Assembly (NCBI GenBank): GCA_041879415.1
Contig: CP090851.1
Location: forward strand, 1,488,001 to 1,552,000
Reading direction: 5' to 3'
Source: Vibrio chagasii
GTDB taxonomy: Bacteria; Pseudomonadota; Gammaproteobacteria; Enterobacterales; Vibrionaceae
DNA: 64,000 bases
The notes beneath the pieces were generated by a model. The model was not told the DNA's origin. It saw only the letters and a program-made list of their open reading frames with translations, and did no database searches. Below, one piece after another: positions 25,189 to 33,980 of this stretch. Both the position numbers and the translations under genes were made by a program. How positions within the stretch are numbered: the stretch's first letter is position 1; every line of letters starts with the position of its first letter.

Positions 25189-27237
25189 CTATATCCAATG
25201 AGCAATCTTATCGAATAATCGGTTCTTGTCTGCCGGTTTCACGATAAAGTCAGACATGCCTGATGACTCCATTTTCTCTAGCGTGACTGGCGAGCTGTCC
25301 CCTGTATGCGCAATGATCGGCACCGAAGAATAAGGCTTATTCGCACTTCTAATGAGTCGAGAAGCTTCGACGCCGTCCATGATAGGCATTTCAATATCCA
25401 TCAAAACCAAGTCGATAGCCTCTGAGTCTAGAGCGTCTAATGCCTGTTGACCATCTTCTTTCTGTACCACCTCAAAGCCTTGTTTTTCCAACAACATCGC
25501 CGTAAAACGACGTAGAGACTCGTTATCGTCCACTACCATAATGGTACGCTTATTTGCATTTTCTATTGGCTTAGCGGCCACCGAAGGCATCACGTAATTC
25601 GAGTCAAACAGTAAACGGTCAATCGTTGCTTTGGTGTTCAACAGCCAAACTTGAGTTTCGACCCAAATCGGTTCAAATGAAATATTTCTCACCCGTTGAA
25701 TAGGATGATGTTCATACAAGTAAACAATTCGCGCTTCTGTAAACGACAACAAAGACTCAAGCTTATCAAGGCTACTTGCCCTCAAATCCAAACTCTCCAT
25801 GTCGACGAACACTAGATCAAATTCGAACTGATACTCTTTGTTTTTAAGTGCAGATGCCACATCCAAAGTCGTGAGGTCAAATCCCATAAATCGAGACATT
25901 TCCGTCATTTTCTTATTCAGGACGGTTTGATCACTCACCATCAATACCGACTTTAACTTTCTCAATTCACTCTTAATCTCGTTGACTGAATTTGATGTTA
26001 AAGATGGGAATGTCATCGTAAATTGAGTCCACTGGCCGACCTCTGATTGGCATCTAATCTCACCACCAAACGAACGCATCACCTTCTGACAGAATGGTAA
26101 GCCTAACCCGTAATTGCCTGATTTACCGGTCGTATAGAAGTCTTGGAAAATATGACGTATTGCATCACTCGAGATACCAGCCCCGTTGTCCGTCACCACA
26201 ATTTGATTGCTAACGTCATCGCTACTCATGGTGACATGAATGTGAAAGTCTTCCGGACTACGGTGATGGAACGCATTCTTGAACAGGTTGTACATCACGT
26301 ACTTCAACAAAGTATCGCTTCCTAAAAAATCAAAGTCGCTTTGTACATCCAAAGAGATGGCTGATTTATCCGACGCGCGCTTGTAGTTAAAGCTGTCGAT
26401 TGAATATTCGATCACCGCTTGTGCAGAGTGCTTTTTAAAGGTTGAACGAGATACACGGTTCTCATCAATCGACGTCAACAATAGATCGATGGTCTCGTTA
26501 CCTGAATGGATGATTTCCATTGCCTCGTCACCCACGTCACGCAGTTGTTTTAACTCTTCGGCGCTCAGTGCATATGGCTCTTTGATGTCACCACTCTTTG
26601 GGTTTGGCAGTATCGATTGAATAACGTCAATAGAAGTTAATAAGCCACTAAGAGGGTTTCTCATTTCGTGTGCAATACCGGCACCAAAAGATTTTGCTAG
26701 GGATACCTTATTCTCGTGTTCCACCTGATTACGGAAATAGAACAGGTTACCGAATAGATAGATAAACAAGAAAATCGGCACATGCGTCCAGTTCATGGTT
26801 ATCTCAAGATAGAAGCCTTGTGCTACCCAAGCACAAAAGGTCGCAATCCCTATTCCGGCAAAGGTTTGTGCAAACATCACTCCTGTGACATGAACCAAAA
26901 GAATATGGAGGAATATTGCCGACATGAAAGACATGACCCAAACATTGGACCAATTGTTCATCAGCAACATGTAGAAGAAGAAACATGGCAGACAGAGCGT
27001 AATCGCGACTTGATAATACGCAGGCAGATACTTTCGCCATTCGAACGGAACGTGTTTACGGAAAATGATGCCGAAGAACAACACCGAGCATAATAGACGG
27101 AGAGTCAGATTTTCATAAGGCTGCGGGAACAGATACTCCCACACGACAAAGTAAACAGGGAAACCGACAAAGCCCATCCAACCTACGAGGGTTAGATTCG
27201 GTTCAGCATATTGATAAACTTTACGAATAGCGTTCAT
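25189..27237 (-). CDS. cqsS: CAI-1 receptor CqsS, hybrid sensor histidine kinase
   Basis: This 682-residue membrane sensor has six N-terminal hydrophobic segments (residues about 15-170), a HisKA domain with phospho-acceptor His190 (GAGIAHEMRNPLSG), a HATPase domain (NLFKNAFHH, DNGAGISSDAI, GNYGLGLPFCQKVM), a middle region like a degenerate receiver, and a C-terminal receiver domain (MVVDDNESLR...LVLMDIEMPIMDG...IVKPADKN). It binds CAI-1 and passes phosphate via LuxU to LuxO. If V. cholerae numbering is offset by four, Phe166 corresponds to Cys170 of V. cholerae and Phe175 of V. harveyi, the residue that sets tail-length preference. Confidence 0.95.
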   Translation of the reverse strand: MNAIRKVYQYAEPNLTLVGWMGFVGFPVYFVVWEYLFPQPYENLTLRLLCSVLFFGIIFRKHVPFEWRKYLPAYYQVAITLCLPCFFFYMLLMNNWSNVWVMSFMSAIFLHILLVHVTGVMFAQTFAGIGIATFCAWVAQGFYLEITMNWTHVPIFLFIYLFGNLFYFRNQVEHENKVSLAKSFGAGIAHEMRNPLSGLLTSIDVIQSILPNPKSGDIKEPYALSAEELKQLRDVGDEAMEIIHSGNETIDLLLTSIDENRVSRSTFKKHSAQAVIEYSIDSFNYKRASDKSAISLDVQSDFDFLGSDTLLKYVMYNLFKNAFHHRSPEDFHIHVTMSSDDVSNQIVVTDNGAGISSDAIRHIFQDFYTTGKSGNYGLGLPFCQKVMRSFGGEIRCQSEVGQWTQFTMTFPSLTSNSVNEIKSELRKLKSVLMVSDQTVLNKKMTEMSRFMGFDLTTLDVASALKNKEYQFEFDLVFVDMESLDLRASSLDKLESLLSFTEARIVYLYEHHPIQRVRNISFEPIWVETQVWLLNTKATIDRLLFDSNYVMPSVAAKPIENANKRTIMVVDDNESLRRFTAMLLEKQGFEVVQKEDGQQALDALDSEAIDLVLMDIEMPIMDGVEASRLIRSANKPYSSVPIIAHTGDSSPVTLEKMESSGMSDFIVKPADKNRLFDKIAHWI

Positions 27238-27470
27238 ACGAAATTCTTTATTCTCTAAGCCCAGACGTTTACTAGTTTTATGATTGAGTTTTTGTTTTTA
27301 TTATAACCGAACGATTATATTACACATCACCTCCGAGCAGTGAGGTTTGAATCAAATATATACGCGCTTTTGTATTTAATCTGTTTCAACCTAGCAGCCA
27401 AATACATGAAGACCTCGTTGATACGAGGCCTAATATTGATTTCATTTCTTGTTATCTGTGACTCATAAAG

Positions 27471-28334
27471 CTAGCGTATCGGCAGGTAGATGTTAGTCAG
27501 TAAATCACATTCATCCACCTCATGGACTAGATTCACGTACTGGAAAAAGCACGGGAAATCTCTCAAAGATTCGCCACTCGTTGGTAGCCACTCACGATAT
27601 AGGTAACTTACCGTGTCACCGATTAAATCATGGTTGCCCTTGTGTACGGCAACCGCACAGCGACCACTCGGAATGATCCCCTTCTTAACACCAAAGACAT
27701 TTTCTGGCACATCCCCGTTATGACTTCCGCAAATATCAAAGCGATATTCATCTTCAGGGGTATCTGAAGGGTCAGAATAAGCCACACCAAATGTATCACT
27801 GGTTTTTACCGGAGAAAAACCCGTCGACTTCCTCCAATCAATAAACTTAGCAGCAGTATTGTAAACCAGCTTAGGGCTTCCTTTATGCTCAATCAATGCA
27901 ACCTCTGTTTCGCAAAAATCGACGACTTTCACATCCATTATCTCTTCTCCACTCTTTGGTGAGTTAAACTCATATATTGAACGCCAATATGGCCAGTTGG
28001 GTTGTTTCCTAAATTGAGAAGGTGTCTGTTCAAAGTGCCTCGAAAATGCTCGAGAAAATGCTTCAAGGCTCTCAAAGTGAGCCTCCAACGCAATATCGGT
28101 GACACTGTACTCCGGCTCAAAAACTAAACGAAAAGAAGCGCGCTTTAACCGAGCAAACAACACATACTGAATAGTGCTAATGCCCACAAACGACTTGAAG
28201 ATACGGTGAAAGTGGTACTTTGAACTTGCCGCCACTGAGCTCAGCTGCTCCAAAGTTAATGACTCATCCAAATGTCTATCAATGAAATCACACACATTTC
28301 GTATTCGTCGCTCGTGATGTTTCGCTACATTCAT
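27471..28334 (-). CDS. AraC-family regulator with GyrI-like effector domain
   Basis: This 287-residue protein has an N-terminal double helix-turn-helix (RIRNVCDFIDRHLDESLTLEQLSSVAASSKYHFHRIFK...FSRAFSRHFEQTPSQFRK) and a C-terminal GyrI/SbmC-like domain from about residue 130 (VKVVDFCETEVALIEHKGS...YLYREWLPTSGESLRDFPCF), as in Rob/SoxS-related effector-binding regulators. Such proteins respond to small hydrophobic compounds or drugs. The ATG at 28334 is preferred because the domain begins there; the frame runs upstream to 28475. It lies downstream of an ABC-F gene on the same strand, separated by a terminator. Confidence 0.85.
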   Translation of the reverse strand: MNVAKHHERRIRNVCDFIDRHLDESLTLEQLSSVAASSKYHFHRIFKSFVGISTIQYVLFARLKRASFRLVFEPEYSVTDIALEAHFESLEAFSRAFSRHFEQTPSQFRKQPNWPYWRSIYEFNSPKSGEEIMDVKVVDFCETEVALIEHKGSPKLVYNTAAKFIDWRKSTGFSPVKTSDTFGVAYSDPSDTPEDEYRFDICGSHNGDVPENVFGVKKGIIPSGRCAVAVHKGNHDLIGDTVSYLYREWLPTSGESLRDFPCFFQYVNLVHEVDECDLLTNIYLPIR

Positions 28335-28450
28335 TTTTCTTACCCAATAAAGAATTCGGAGAGATAATACCGACGAGGCGTTAAGCTCGCCTGATTGAGA
28401 TTGCGAGACTGATTTAACCGTTGTGTTTAATTCTATATTAAGTCGTAACA

Positions 28451-28484
28451 AAAGGCTCTTTAGCCAATACAGCACTAAAGAGCC
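28451..28484 (-). terminator. Rho-independent terminator after the ABC-F gene
   Basis: On the minus strand GGCTCTTTAG pairs with CTAAAGAGCC around an 11-base loop, followed by TTTTG. Confidence 0.8.
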
Positions 28485-28542
28485 GAATTCTACTTAACAA
28501 TAGATATTGAGCACTGTTATACCCAGTTCATTACAAGTCGGG

Positions 28543-30321
28543 CTAATTCAGTTCCAACATGGTATTAATCCGAACTATTTCTTGCTGCCATTTCACTTGC
28601 AGATCAGGCTTCTGATGCTTTGCTTTACGAGCTTGATCCTTACTGAGTAATTCTTCGAGCTCCAATAGCCTTTCTAAAAGGCGCTCTTCATCATTTTGCG
28701 ACTGCTGGTGAGCAGTTTTAAACAACTCAGAACCTGAATCGACACAGACTGTAGAGTTAGACTGAATCGACACAGAGCAAGTTTCCACGTTATTACCTTG
28801 ATGGCTGACAGACATCGCCTCATACACCGCATCTAAGTATGTCATTTCCACAAGTTGACCGTCATTGATGTACCAGAACCGATTACATGATTTTTCAATC
28901 AACTCTCGATCATGGCTGACCAAGAGTAGCCCCCCTTCGAATTGAGTTAAGCAATTCGCCAGCTCTTCCTTACCTTCAATATCAAGGTGGTTAGTGGGCT
29001 CATCCAACAATAGGAAGTGATACCGCGCTAGCGATAGCCCAACAAACAGCAATCGAGAACGCTCGCCACCACTCAGCTCTGCGATCTTTTGCTCGTGTCT
29101 TTCATAGGAAAAACCCGCGCTAATCAAAGCCATTTTCCTAGCTTCCTGAGAAACAGGATAAAATGAGTAAAGTGAATCTATTAGTGAATGGTCATCACGT
29201 AATTGGTGCAAGCTTTGGTCGTAATACCCGACTTCAGCATTTGGGTGAAAACAAGCATCATCTCCAAGTTGAGACGCCTGATAATTCGCCCACAGTACTT
29301 TCAGAAGCGACGACTTCCCCGCCCCATTTTTACCTAGCACAGCAACACGGTCACCACTCTTTATCTGCTGGAACAGCACTTTAAACAGTGGCGCTTGGTC
29401 GTCAGCGGCGGTAATTGGCACCTCCGACAATTCAAGTAGTCGATTGGCTTTCATGGATTCACCGGACAAGCTCAGTGTCCATGGTTCAACGGAATCTAAA
29501 CGTGTCATTGTCGAACGTAACCCTTCGGCTCGCTTTTCCATGCTTTTTGCTTTTCGCGACAGACCTTCATTGTCAAAGTCACGCCCCCAAATCGCTAAAC
29601 GATGAGCGCTCTTTTCGATGCGGTCGATCTCTTTCTTTTCTGCTTGTTGCCTTTCAGTATCCGTTCGGTCTTTATCTTCCAATGCTTTTCGAGCTTCGGT
29701 GCACTTTTGGCTAAAGCTAAGTATCCTTTTGTCACGTAACACCCATGTAGAATCGGTGACGTGGTCGAGTAACCTTTGATCATGCGAAACCATGACAAAC
29801 GTCCCTCTCCAATCTTTTAGAAACTGCTCTAGCCAAAGTAACGTCGGCAGATCTAAGTGGTTGCTTGGTTCATCTAGCAACAGGACATCCGGTTCAAGAA
29901 TCAATGCTCTCGCGACTAACACTCGCGCGTATTGACCGCCACTTAAAGTGCCTACCGGCTGGCTCCAATAGCTTTCATCAAACCCTAAATTAGAAAGAGT
30001 AATTTGCGCACGCCATTGTTCTGTTTGCTGCATGTTTAAATTAAGGTTATCGGTCACAGCATCAAGCATTGAGAGACTCAACAGTCGCTTGGGCAGGTGT
30101 TGCTCAATCAAGGCAACTACGACATTCGAGGCGAAGGAAACATTCCCAACAAAGTCAGGTAAATCTTTGTTTAACAGACGTAATAAGGTGCTTTTGCCAC
30201 AACCATTACTGCCAATAAGGCCAATGCGGTCACCTTTCTTAATGGTAAAGGAAAGCCCATCAAATAGTCGGCATGATGTTAGATCGTAAGAAATGGATGA
30301 TGTTGATATTAATGTAGTCAT
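28543..30321 (-). CDS. ABC-F family ATPase, possibly ribosome-protecting antibiotic resistance type
   Basis: This 592-residue protein has two ABC domains and no membrane segments. Domain 1: Walker A GLIGSNGCGKST, signature LSGGQYARV, Walker B VLLLDEPSNHLDL. The linker (about 190-290) is long, charged and helical (RQQAEKKEIDRIEKSAHRLAIWGRDFDNEGLSRKAKSMEKRAEGL). Domain 2: AVLGKNGAGKSS, LSGGERSRL, FLLLDEPTNHLDI. A C-terminal tail follows. ABC-F proteins bind the ribosomal E site and reset the peptidyl transferase centre; some give resistance to macrolides, lincosamides or pleuromutilins. The upstream leader peptide argues for drug-inducible expression. The start at ATG 30321 has no good Shine-Dalgarno; a TTG at 30333 is an alternative. 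Confidence 0.85.
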   Translation of the reverse strand: MTTLISTSSISYDLTSCRLFDGLSFTIKKGDRIGLIGSNGCGKSTLLRLLNKDLPDFVGNVSFASNVVVALIEQHLPKRLLSLSMLDAVTDNLNLNMQQTEQWRAQITLSNLGFDESYWSQPVGTLSGGQYARVLVARALILEPDVLLLDEPSNHLDLPTLLWLEQFLKDWRGTFVMVSHDQRLLDHVTDSTWVLRDKRILSFSQKCTEARKALEDKDRTDTERQQAEKKEIDRIEKSAHRLAIWGRDFDNEGLSRKAKSMEKRAEGLRSTMTRLDSVEPWTLSLSGESMKANRLLELSEVPITAADDQAPLFKVLFQQIKSGDRVAVLGKNGAGKSSLLKVLWANYQASQLGDDACFHPNAEVGYYDQSLHQLRDDHSLIDSLYSFYPVSQEARKMALISAGFSYERHEQKIAELSGGERSRLLFVGLSLARYHFLLLDEPTNHLDIEGKEELANCLTQFEGGLLLVSHDRELIEKSCNRFWYINDGQLVEMTYLDAVYEAMSVSHQGNNVETCSVSIQSNSTVCVDSGSELFKTAHQQSQNDEERLLERLLELEELLSKDQARKAKHQKPDLQVKWQQEIVRINTMLELN

Positions 30322-30441
30322 TTGTTTACTCAAGTTTCAAGCGCAACAAAGCGCTGTCGTCATTCGCTGACAACAACCAAGTAAACTAGAGTGAAGAAAC
30401 TCTATTGAAGGTTGTATTGAAATGCTTCGCTCAAGTTTTGG
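30322..30441 (-). promoter_or_regulatory. Structured attenuator region between leader peptide and ABC-F start
   Basis: On the minus strand the leader contains CTCAAGTTTT (30472-30463), which can pair perfectly over 10 bases with AAAACTTGAG just after the leader stop (30439-30430). A third copy, GAAACTTGAG (30338-30329), lies 7 bases before the ABC-F ATG and can pair with the same partner over nine bases. The region between also holds a TAGAGT/ACTCTA hairpin and an AGCGC/GCGCT hairpin. Such exclusive pairings are the usual basis of translation attenuation; the mechanism is inferred. Confidence 0.6.
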
Positions 30442-30522
30442 TTATCGCAGCACGATAGTTTTAAAACTTGAGTTTTGGTCGTACCAAAAAATATGCGCGA
30501 AGTTAAATTCACACACTTTCAT
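30442..30522 (-). CDS. Leader peptide (26 residues) upstream of the ABC-F gene
   Basis: ATG at 30522 is preceded by a perfect AAGGAGG (30529-30535) at 6 bases. The frame reads MKVCEFNFAHIFWYDQNSSF and continues KTIVLR before TAA at 30444-30442. The ribosome binding site is far stronger than that of the ABC-F gene itself, and the codons overlap one arm of the attenuator hairpin. A ribosome stalled by a drug on this leader would change the pairing downstream. I do not know a homologue of the peptide. Confidence 0.65.
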   Translation of the reverse strand: MKVCEFNFAHIFWYDQNSSFKTIVLR

Positions 30523-30565
30523 AAAAATCCTCCTTGTATTTGTTTTGAGTTGAACATTAGCGCTA

Positions 30566-30594
30566 AAAATAAATCACATTAATCGGTGAGTCAA
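30566..30594 (-). promoter_or_regulatory. Promoter of the leader peptide/ABC-F transcript
   Basis: On the minus strand, -35 TTGACT (30594-30589) and -10 TATTTT (30571-30566) are 17 bases apart. Transcription would begin near 30559, giving an untranslated leader of roughly 240 bases before the ABC-F start. Confidence 0.6.
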
Positions 30595-30632
30595 AATATT
30601 TAGGCGCTTCGACTTGTACTTGATTTACAACC

Positions 30633-31448
30633 TTAGGTCACTGTTACGCGGTGCATTTTTCTTGGCGTATCACCGTAATCAATCACAGCATAATGCTGAG
30701 TCACTCTGTTGTCCCATATCGCCATTGAGCCCTTGTTCCATTTGAAACGCACTTGATACTCTGGTCGTCGTGCAATTTCAAACAGCTGGCTAAGTAGTGC
30801 ATCACCCTCTTCACGCTCAAGCTCATTGATGTAACGGGTAAATTGCTCGTTGATATATAGCGTCTCTTTGCCCGTTTCTGGATGAACTTGTACTAAGGGA
30901 TGCTCCACTGGCGGATTTTCTTGCGCGGTTTTCAGCAACGACTTATGCCAATCTAGCTCGATTTGCTCCGATTCAATACCCTCAAACGCAACTAATGAAT
31001 GCGTTGCTGATAAGCCTCTTAGCTTGTCTTTCATGCTTTCATCTAATGAATCAAACACTGCGGTCATCGAACACCAAATCGTGTCGCCACCGACATCCGG
31101 TACATGTTGAGCATGTAATAGCGAGGCTTTAGACGGACGCTCCCGCCAAGTTAAGTCGGTATGCCAATAGCTCTCCATTGGCGCATTACCTCGAGTGGTT
31201 TCTATCACACTGACTTGCGGAACTTGTTCTACACACGGGAAGAAAGGATGAGCGGGTTCAAGCTGTCCAAACCGTTTTGCAAGTGCTAAGTGTTGTTCAG
31301 GCGAGAGGCTTTGCTCATCTAGGAAAATGACTTGATAAGTAACAAGTGCCTGGTACACATCATCAAGTTCACTTTCACTGCAATCCGAAAGATTTAATCC
31401 ATGAATACGAGCGCCAATGTGAGGGGTAATGGGTTCAATTTTCAACAT
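30633..31448 (-). CDS. TauD/TfdA family Fe(II)/2-oxoglutarate dioxygenase
   Basis: This 271-residue protein is of the TauD family. The iron triad is His96-Thr-Asp98 (YWHTDLTW) and His252 (NRVTQHYAVIDY), with the 2-oxoglutarate arginine near residue 267 (KMHRVTV). Length and the N-terminal IEPITPHIGARIHGLNLSD agree with taurine dioxygenase. Taurine (aminoethanesulfonate) is one possible substrate, giving sulfite, which would link it to the sulfite dehydrogenase elsewhere in the window; but no taurine transporter is adjacent, and other substrates are equally possible. Confidence 0.88.
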   Translation of the reverse strand: MLKIEPITPHIGARIHGLNLSDCSESELDDVYQALVTYQVIFLDEQSLSPEQHLALAKRFGQLEPAHPFFPCVEQVPQVSVIETTRGNAPMESYWHTDLTWRERPSKASLLHAQHVPDVGGDTIWCSMTAVFDSLDESMKDKLRGLSATHSLVAFEGIESEQIELDWHKSLLKTAQENPPVEHPLVQVHPETGKETLYINEQFTRYINELEREEGDALLSQLFEIARRPEYQVRFKWNKGSMAIWDNRVTQHYAVIDYGDTPRKMHRVTVT

Positions 31449-31820
31449 ACTTTCGCTTATCGGTTAAGAGATATGAAGTGGCGTTATTTAGCTACTCGTT
31501 ATTAAACCGGACAGAAACGATTTTTCTTTCCTGACCACGCAACATAAAACGCGTTCATTCGAAAAACAAAAGAAAAGAGCCCCTACACTGGAGCTCTTTT
31601 TGTTTGTTGATACTTCCTGTATCCGTAGACAAGTCCAATCTGTAGTACTTTCACCGAAAGCCAGATCATCGATATCTCCAGTTGTGTATCACTACTAAAT
31701 CTAGCATACAAACTTCAAGCTTTTCTGAGACGTAACCGAAAGTTCGTCGAAGTAGCGTCAATTCCCGCTTATCAATCTAAGAAAACAACGTCATATCCTT
31801 TTGTTGCCTACTACAAACCC
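31449..31820. other. Intergenic region upstream of the dioxygenase gene
   Basis: Holds the dioxygenase promoter region and an unexplained hairpin at about 31572-31604. No coding sequence is supported. Confidence 0.45.
31572..31604. terminator. Terminator-like hairpin without an obvious gene
   Basis: AAAAGAGC (plus strand) pairs with GCTCTTTT around a partly paired loop (CCC/GGA), flanked by A and T runs on both sides. It lies about 120 bases upstream of the dioxygenase start and 310 bases beyond the protease end, which has its own terminator. It could end a small RNA or act as an attenuator. Confidence 0.45.
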
Positions 31821-31846
31821 AAAAAGCCCACAACAAGGTGGGCTTT
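31821..31846 (-). terminator. Rho-independent terminator after the protease gene
   Basis: On the minus strand AAAGCCCAC pairs with GTGGGCTTT around CTTGTT, then TTTT. Confidence 0.85.
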
Positions 31847-31913
31847 GGCTATCTGGCTTCTAAACTTATCAAACTAGTGAGTAACTTTTTGAAACCGTCG
31901 TTCAAACCTAAAT

Positions 31914-33506
31914 TTAAAAGTTTGCTTGGAGCGTCAAACCACTGTAAGCCGAGTATGCATTCAACATCACGTGGTATCTGCCGCTTTGGGTGACATTCAC
32001 CGTACACGTCTCGCTATTGCCCGAACGGTAAGGTCGGCAGTCCCACGTCCTAAGCGTTGGTTTATCCCCGAAACGAAGATACAGATCTGCATCGCCTGTG
32101 CCACCAATGGTGACCACTGTCAGCTGTTGGCCCTGTTCTAAGTCTATGTAGAAGTAGTCCTTTTGTCCTCGGCTGCCACTCAGCCCATTAACCGGCACGC
32201 CAGAAACTAGTTTTCCATCTGGATCTGGCCCAGGTGTTGGACCACCACAATCCGGTTCACAACCACTATCAGTCAAACTATACAGCAGTTTATTGGTGGT
32301 TCCTCTTGTGTCAGAAACCTTATTCTCCGAGGCTCTTGAGTTCAGTAACCCTGCGAGTTGAAGCGGTGTTAAGCCGTTATTTTCTTGTAAGTACAAGGCA
32401 GCAACGCCGGCAACATGTGGCGTCGCCATGGAAGTTCCGCTAATCGTTTTATAGCCGCCATCATACCAAGCAGACTTAATTTGAGATCCCGGCGCGAATA
32501 GATCAACACAGCTGCCCCAGTTCGAGAAACTTGAACGCGAATCAGAGCTGGTTGTTGAGCCCACCGTCACACCACTTGCTACACGAGCCGGGGATGTATT
32601 ACACGCATCGGCATTTGAGTTACCCGCTGCCAACATAAAGCTCACTCCGGATTGAATTGCGCCTTGCACCGCGCTATCCAATGCCGTTGATCGACCGCCA
32701 CCTAAACTCATATTGGCGACCGAAGGCCCTGATGCATTTTGCGCTACCCAATCCACGCCAGATATCACGCCTGATGTGGTTCCTGAACCCGAACAGCTAA
32801 GTACTCTTACCCCAACAATGTTAACGTTTTTAGCCACACCGTACTGGCTGCCGCCAATCGTTCCTGCAACGTGGGTACCATGCCCATTACAGTCACTCGA
32901 ATCAGCATCGTTATCCACGAAATCATAGCCAGAAACCGAGCGACCGCCGAATTCCTCATGATTGTTATTAACGCCCGTATCAATCACGTAAGCCGTTACG
33001 CCAGAGCCATCAAAATTGGCATTATAATTTCGGTCCAAAGGAAGGCTTCTCTGATCTATTCGGTCCAGCCCCCAAATCGCGTTACTTTGAACAGCTTCAT
33101 TTGAAACAACAGGATCGATACTTAGTATTTGGTCTTGTTCAATGTATTCAACGCGAGAATCACGTCTGAGTTGCTTTAATTGAAGTGCGTCTAGATTTGC
33201 CACAAAGCCAATAATGGAACTATCAAAAACATCGTCAGTTTTGATTGAAAACGAATTGGCCATTTGGCCTACCGTTTGTTGAGTAAACTGCTGTAATCCA
33301 GCCGCGTCATTCATTAGCATCTGCGGTTGTTTCAATACAACAATATAGCGATCAGTGATCGCGTCATCTGATGAAGCCAACATCAGTGGAGCAATAGGTT
33401 GTTGTGAGTTTTCTATCGAATTTAAAGCAGAACCCTGAGCCAAACTTGATGCGGAATAAATACCAAATGTGGCTGCAATACAACAACTTAATACTTTCTT
33501 TAACAT
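31914..33506 (-). CDS. Secreted subtilisin-like serine protease with C-terminal PPC domain
   Basis: This 530-residue alkaline exoprotease of the proteinase K/aqualysin type is made as a pre-pro-enzyme. It has a signal peptide (to about SSLAQ), an I9 inhibitor propeptide (about 50-130: DRYIVVLKQP...SRVEYIEQDQ), and a peptidase S8 domain with triad Asp176 (AYVIDTGVN), His209 (NGHGTHVAG) and Ser359 (GTSMATPH). A PPC (bacterial pre-peptidase C-terminal) domain follows from about residue 440 (KLVSGVPVNGLSGSRGQKDYFYIDLEQGQ). It resembles the V. alginolyticus exoprotease A and V. vulnificus VvsA families. The ATG has AAGGA 7 bases upstream. Confidence 0.95.
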   Translation of the reverse strand: MLKKVLSCCIAATFGIYSASSLAQGSALNSIENSQQPIAPLMLASSDDAITDRYIVVLKQPQMLMNDAAGLQQFTQQTVGQMANSFSIKTDDVFDSSIIGFVANLDALQLKQLRRDSRVEYIEQDQILSIDPVVSNEAVQSNAIWGLDRIDQRSLPLDRNYNANFDGSGVTAYVIDTGVNNNHEEFGGRSVSGYDFVDNDADSSDCNGHGTHVAGTIGGSQYGVAKNVNIVGVRVLSCSGSGTTSGVISGVDWVAQNASGPSVANMSLGGGRSTALDSAVQGAIQSGVSFMLAAGNSNADACNTSPARVASGVTVGSTTSSDSRSSFSNWGSCVDLFAPGSQIKSAWYDGGYKTISGTSMATPHVAGVAALYLQENNGLTPLQLAGLLNSRASENKVSDTRGTTNKLLYSLTDSGCEPDCGGPTPGPDPDGKLVSGVPVNGLSGSRGQKDYFYIDLEQGQQLTVVTIGGTGDADLYLRFGDKPTLRTWDCRPYRSGNSETCTVNVTQSGRYHVMLNAYSAYSGLTLQANF

Positions 33507-33980
33507 AGCTTGTTCCTTGATATTTTAGGTTTGTTGGTTGTTACCTACGACAAACACGAAAATGCAGACAGCTAGCGTTATACGCTCAATACGTGAAGCA
33601 ACAATGTTACAAATTCAACCTAAGACAGTACGAATGAGATTGCTTATTAATTTACATTCATCACATTAAGAACTTCGAGTCGGGACAAACTATTTTGAAA
33701 AGCTTATGCAATCACATTTTATATAATTTGATCAAAAGCTCTAATTTTAACAAAAGTTGAATGGTTGGATAAAAATGGTGTATGCGAGAGGAATGATCTT
33801 CACTATTGACATATCACACACCAAAAATCCCGCAAAAATTAAAAAATGCAGCATCAAACAAAATGCGATTAGTCGTACTTATGGTGAATAAATATTATTA
33901 ATTGTACTCGCCGACAGCTTATCTCTATCTTGGCTACATTACCCAACACCATAAACCAACGCGATTACATAGGGAAAACG
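33507..33980. other. Intergenic region between the protease and ACT-domain genes
   Basis: AT-rich divergent promoter region. No gene or named site is supported; the frame of the ACT protein is open back to a TTG at 33930 but the ribosome binding site favours 33981. Confidence 0.45.

Noticed and set aside
28866..29798. Plus-strand and alternative-frame ORFs within the ABC-F gene
   Set aside because: They overlap strongly conserved Walker and signature motifs read on the other strand.
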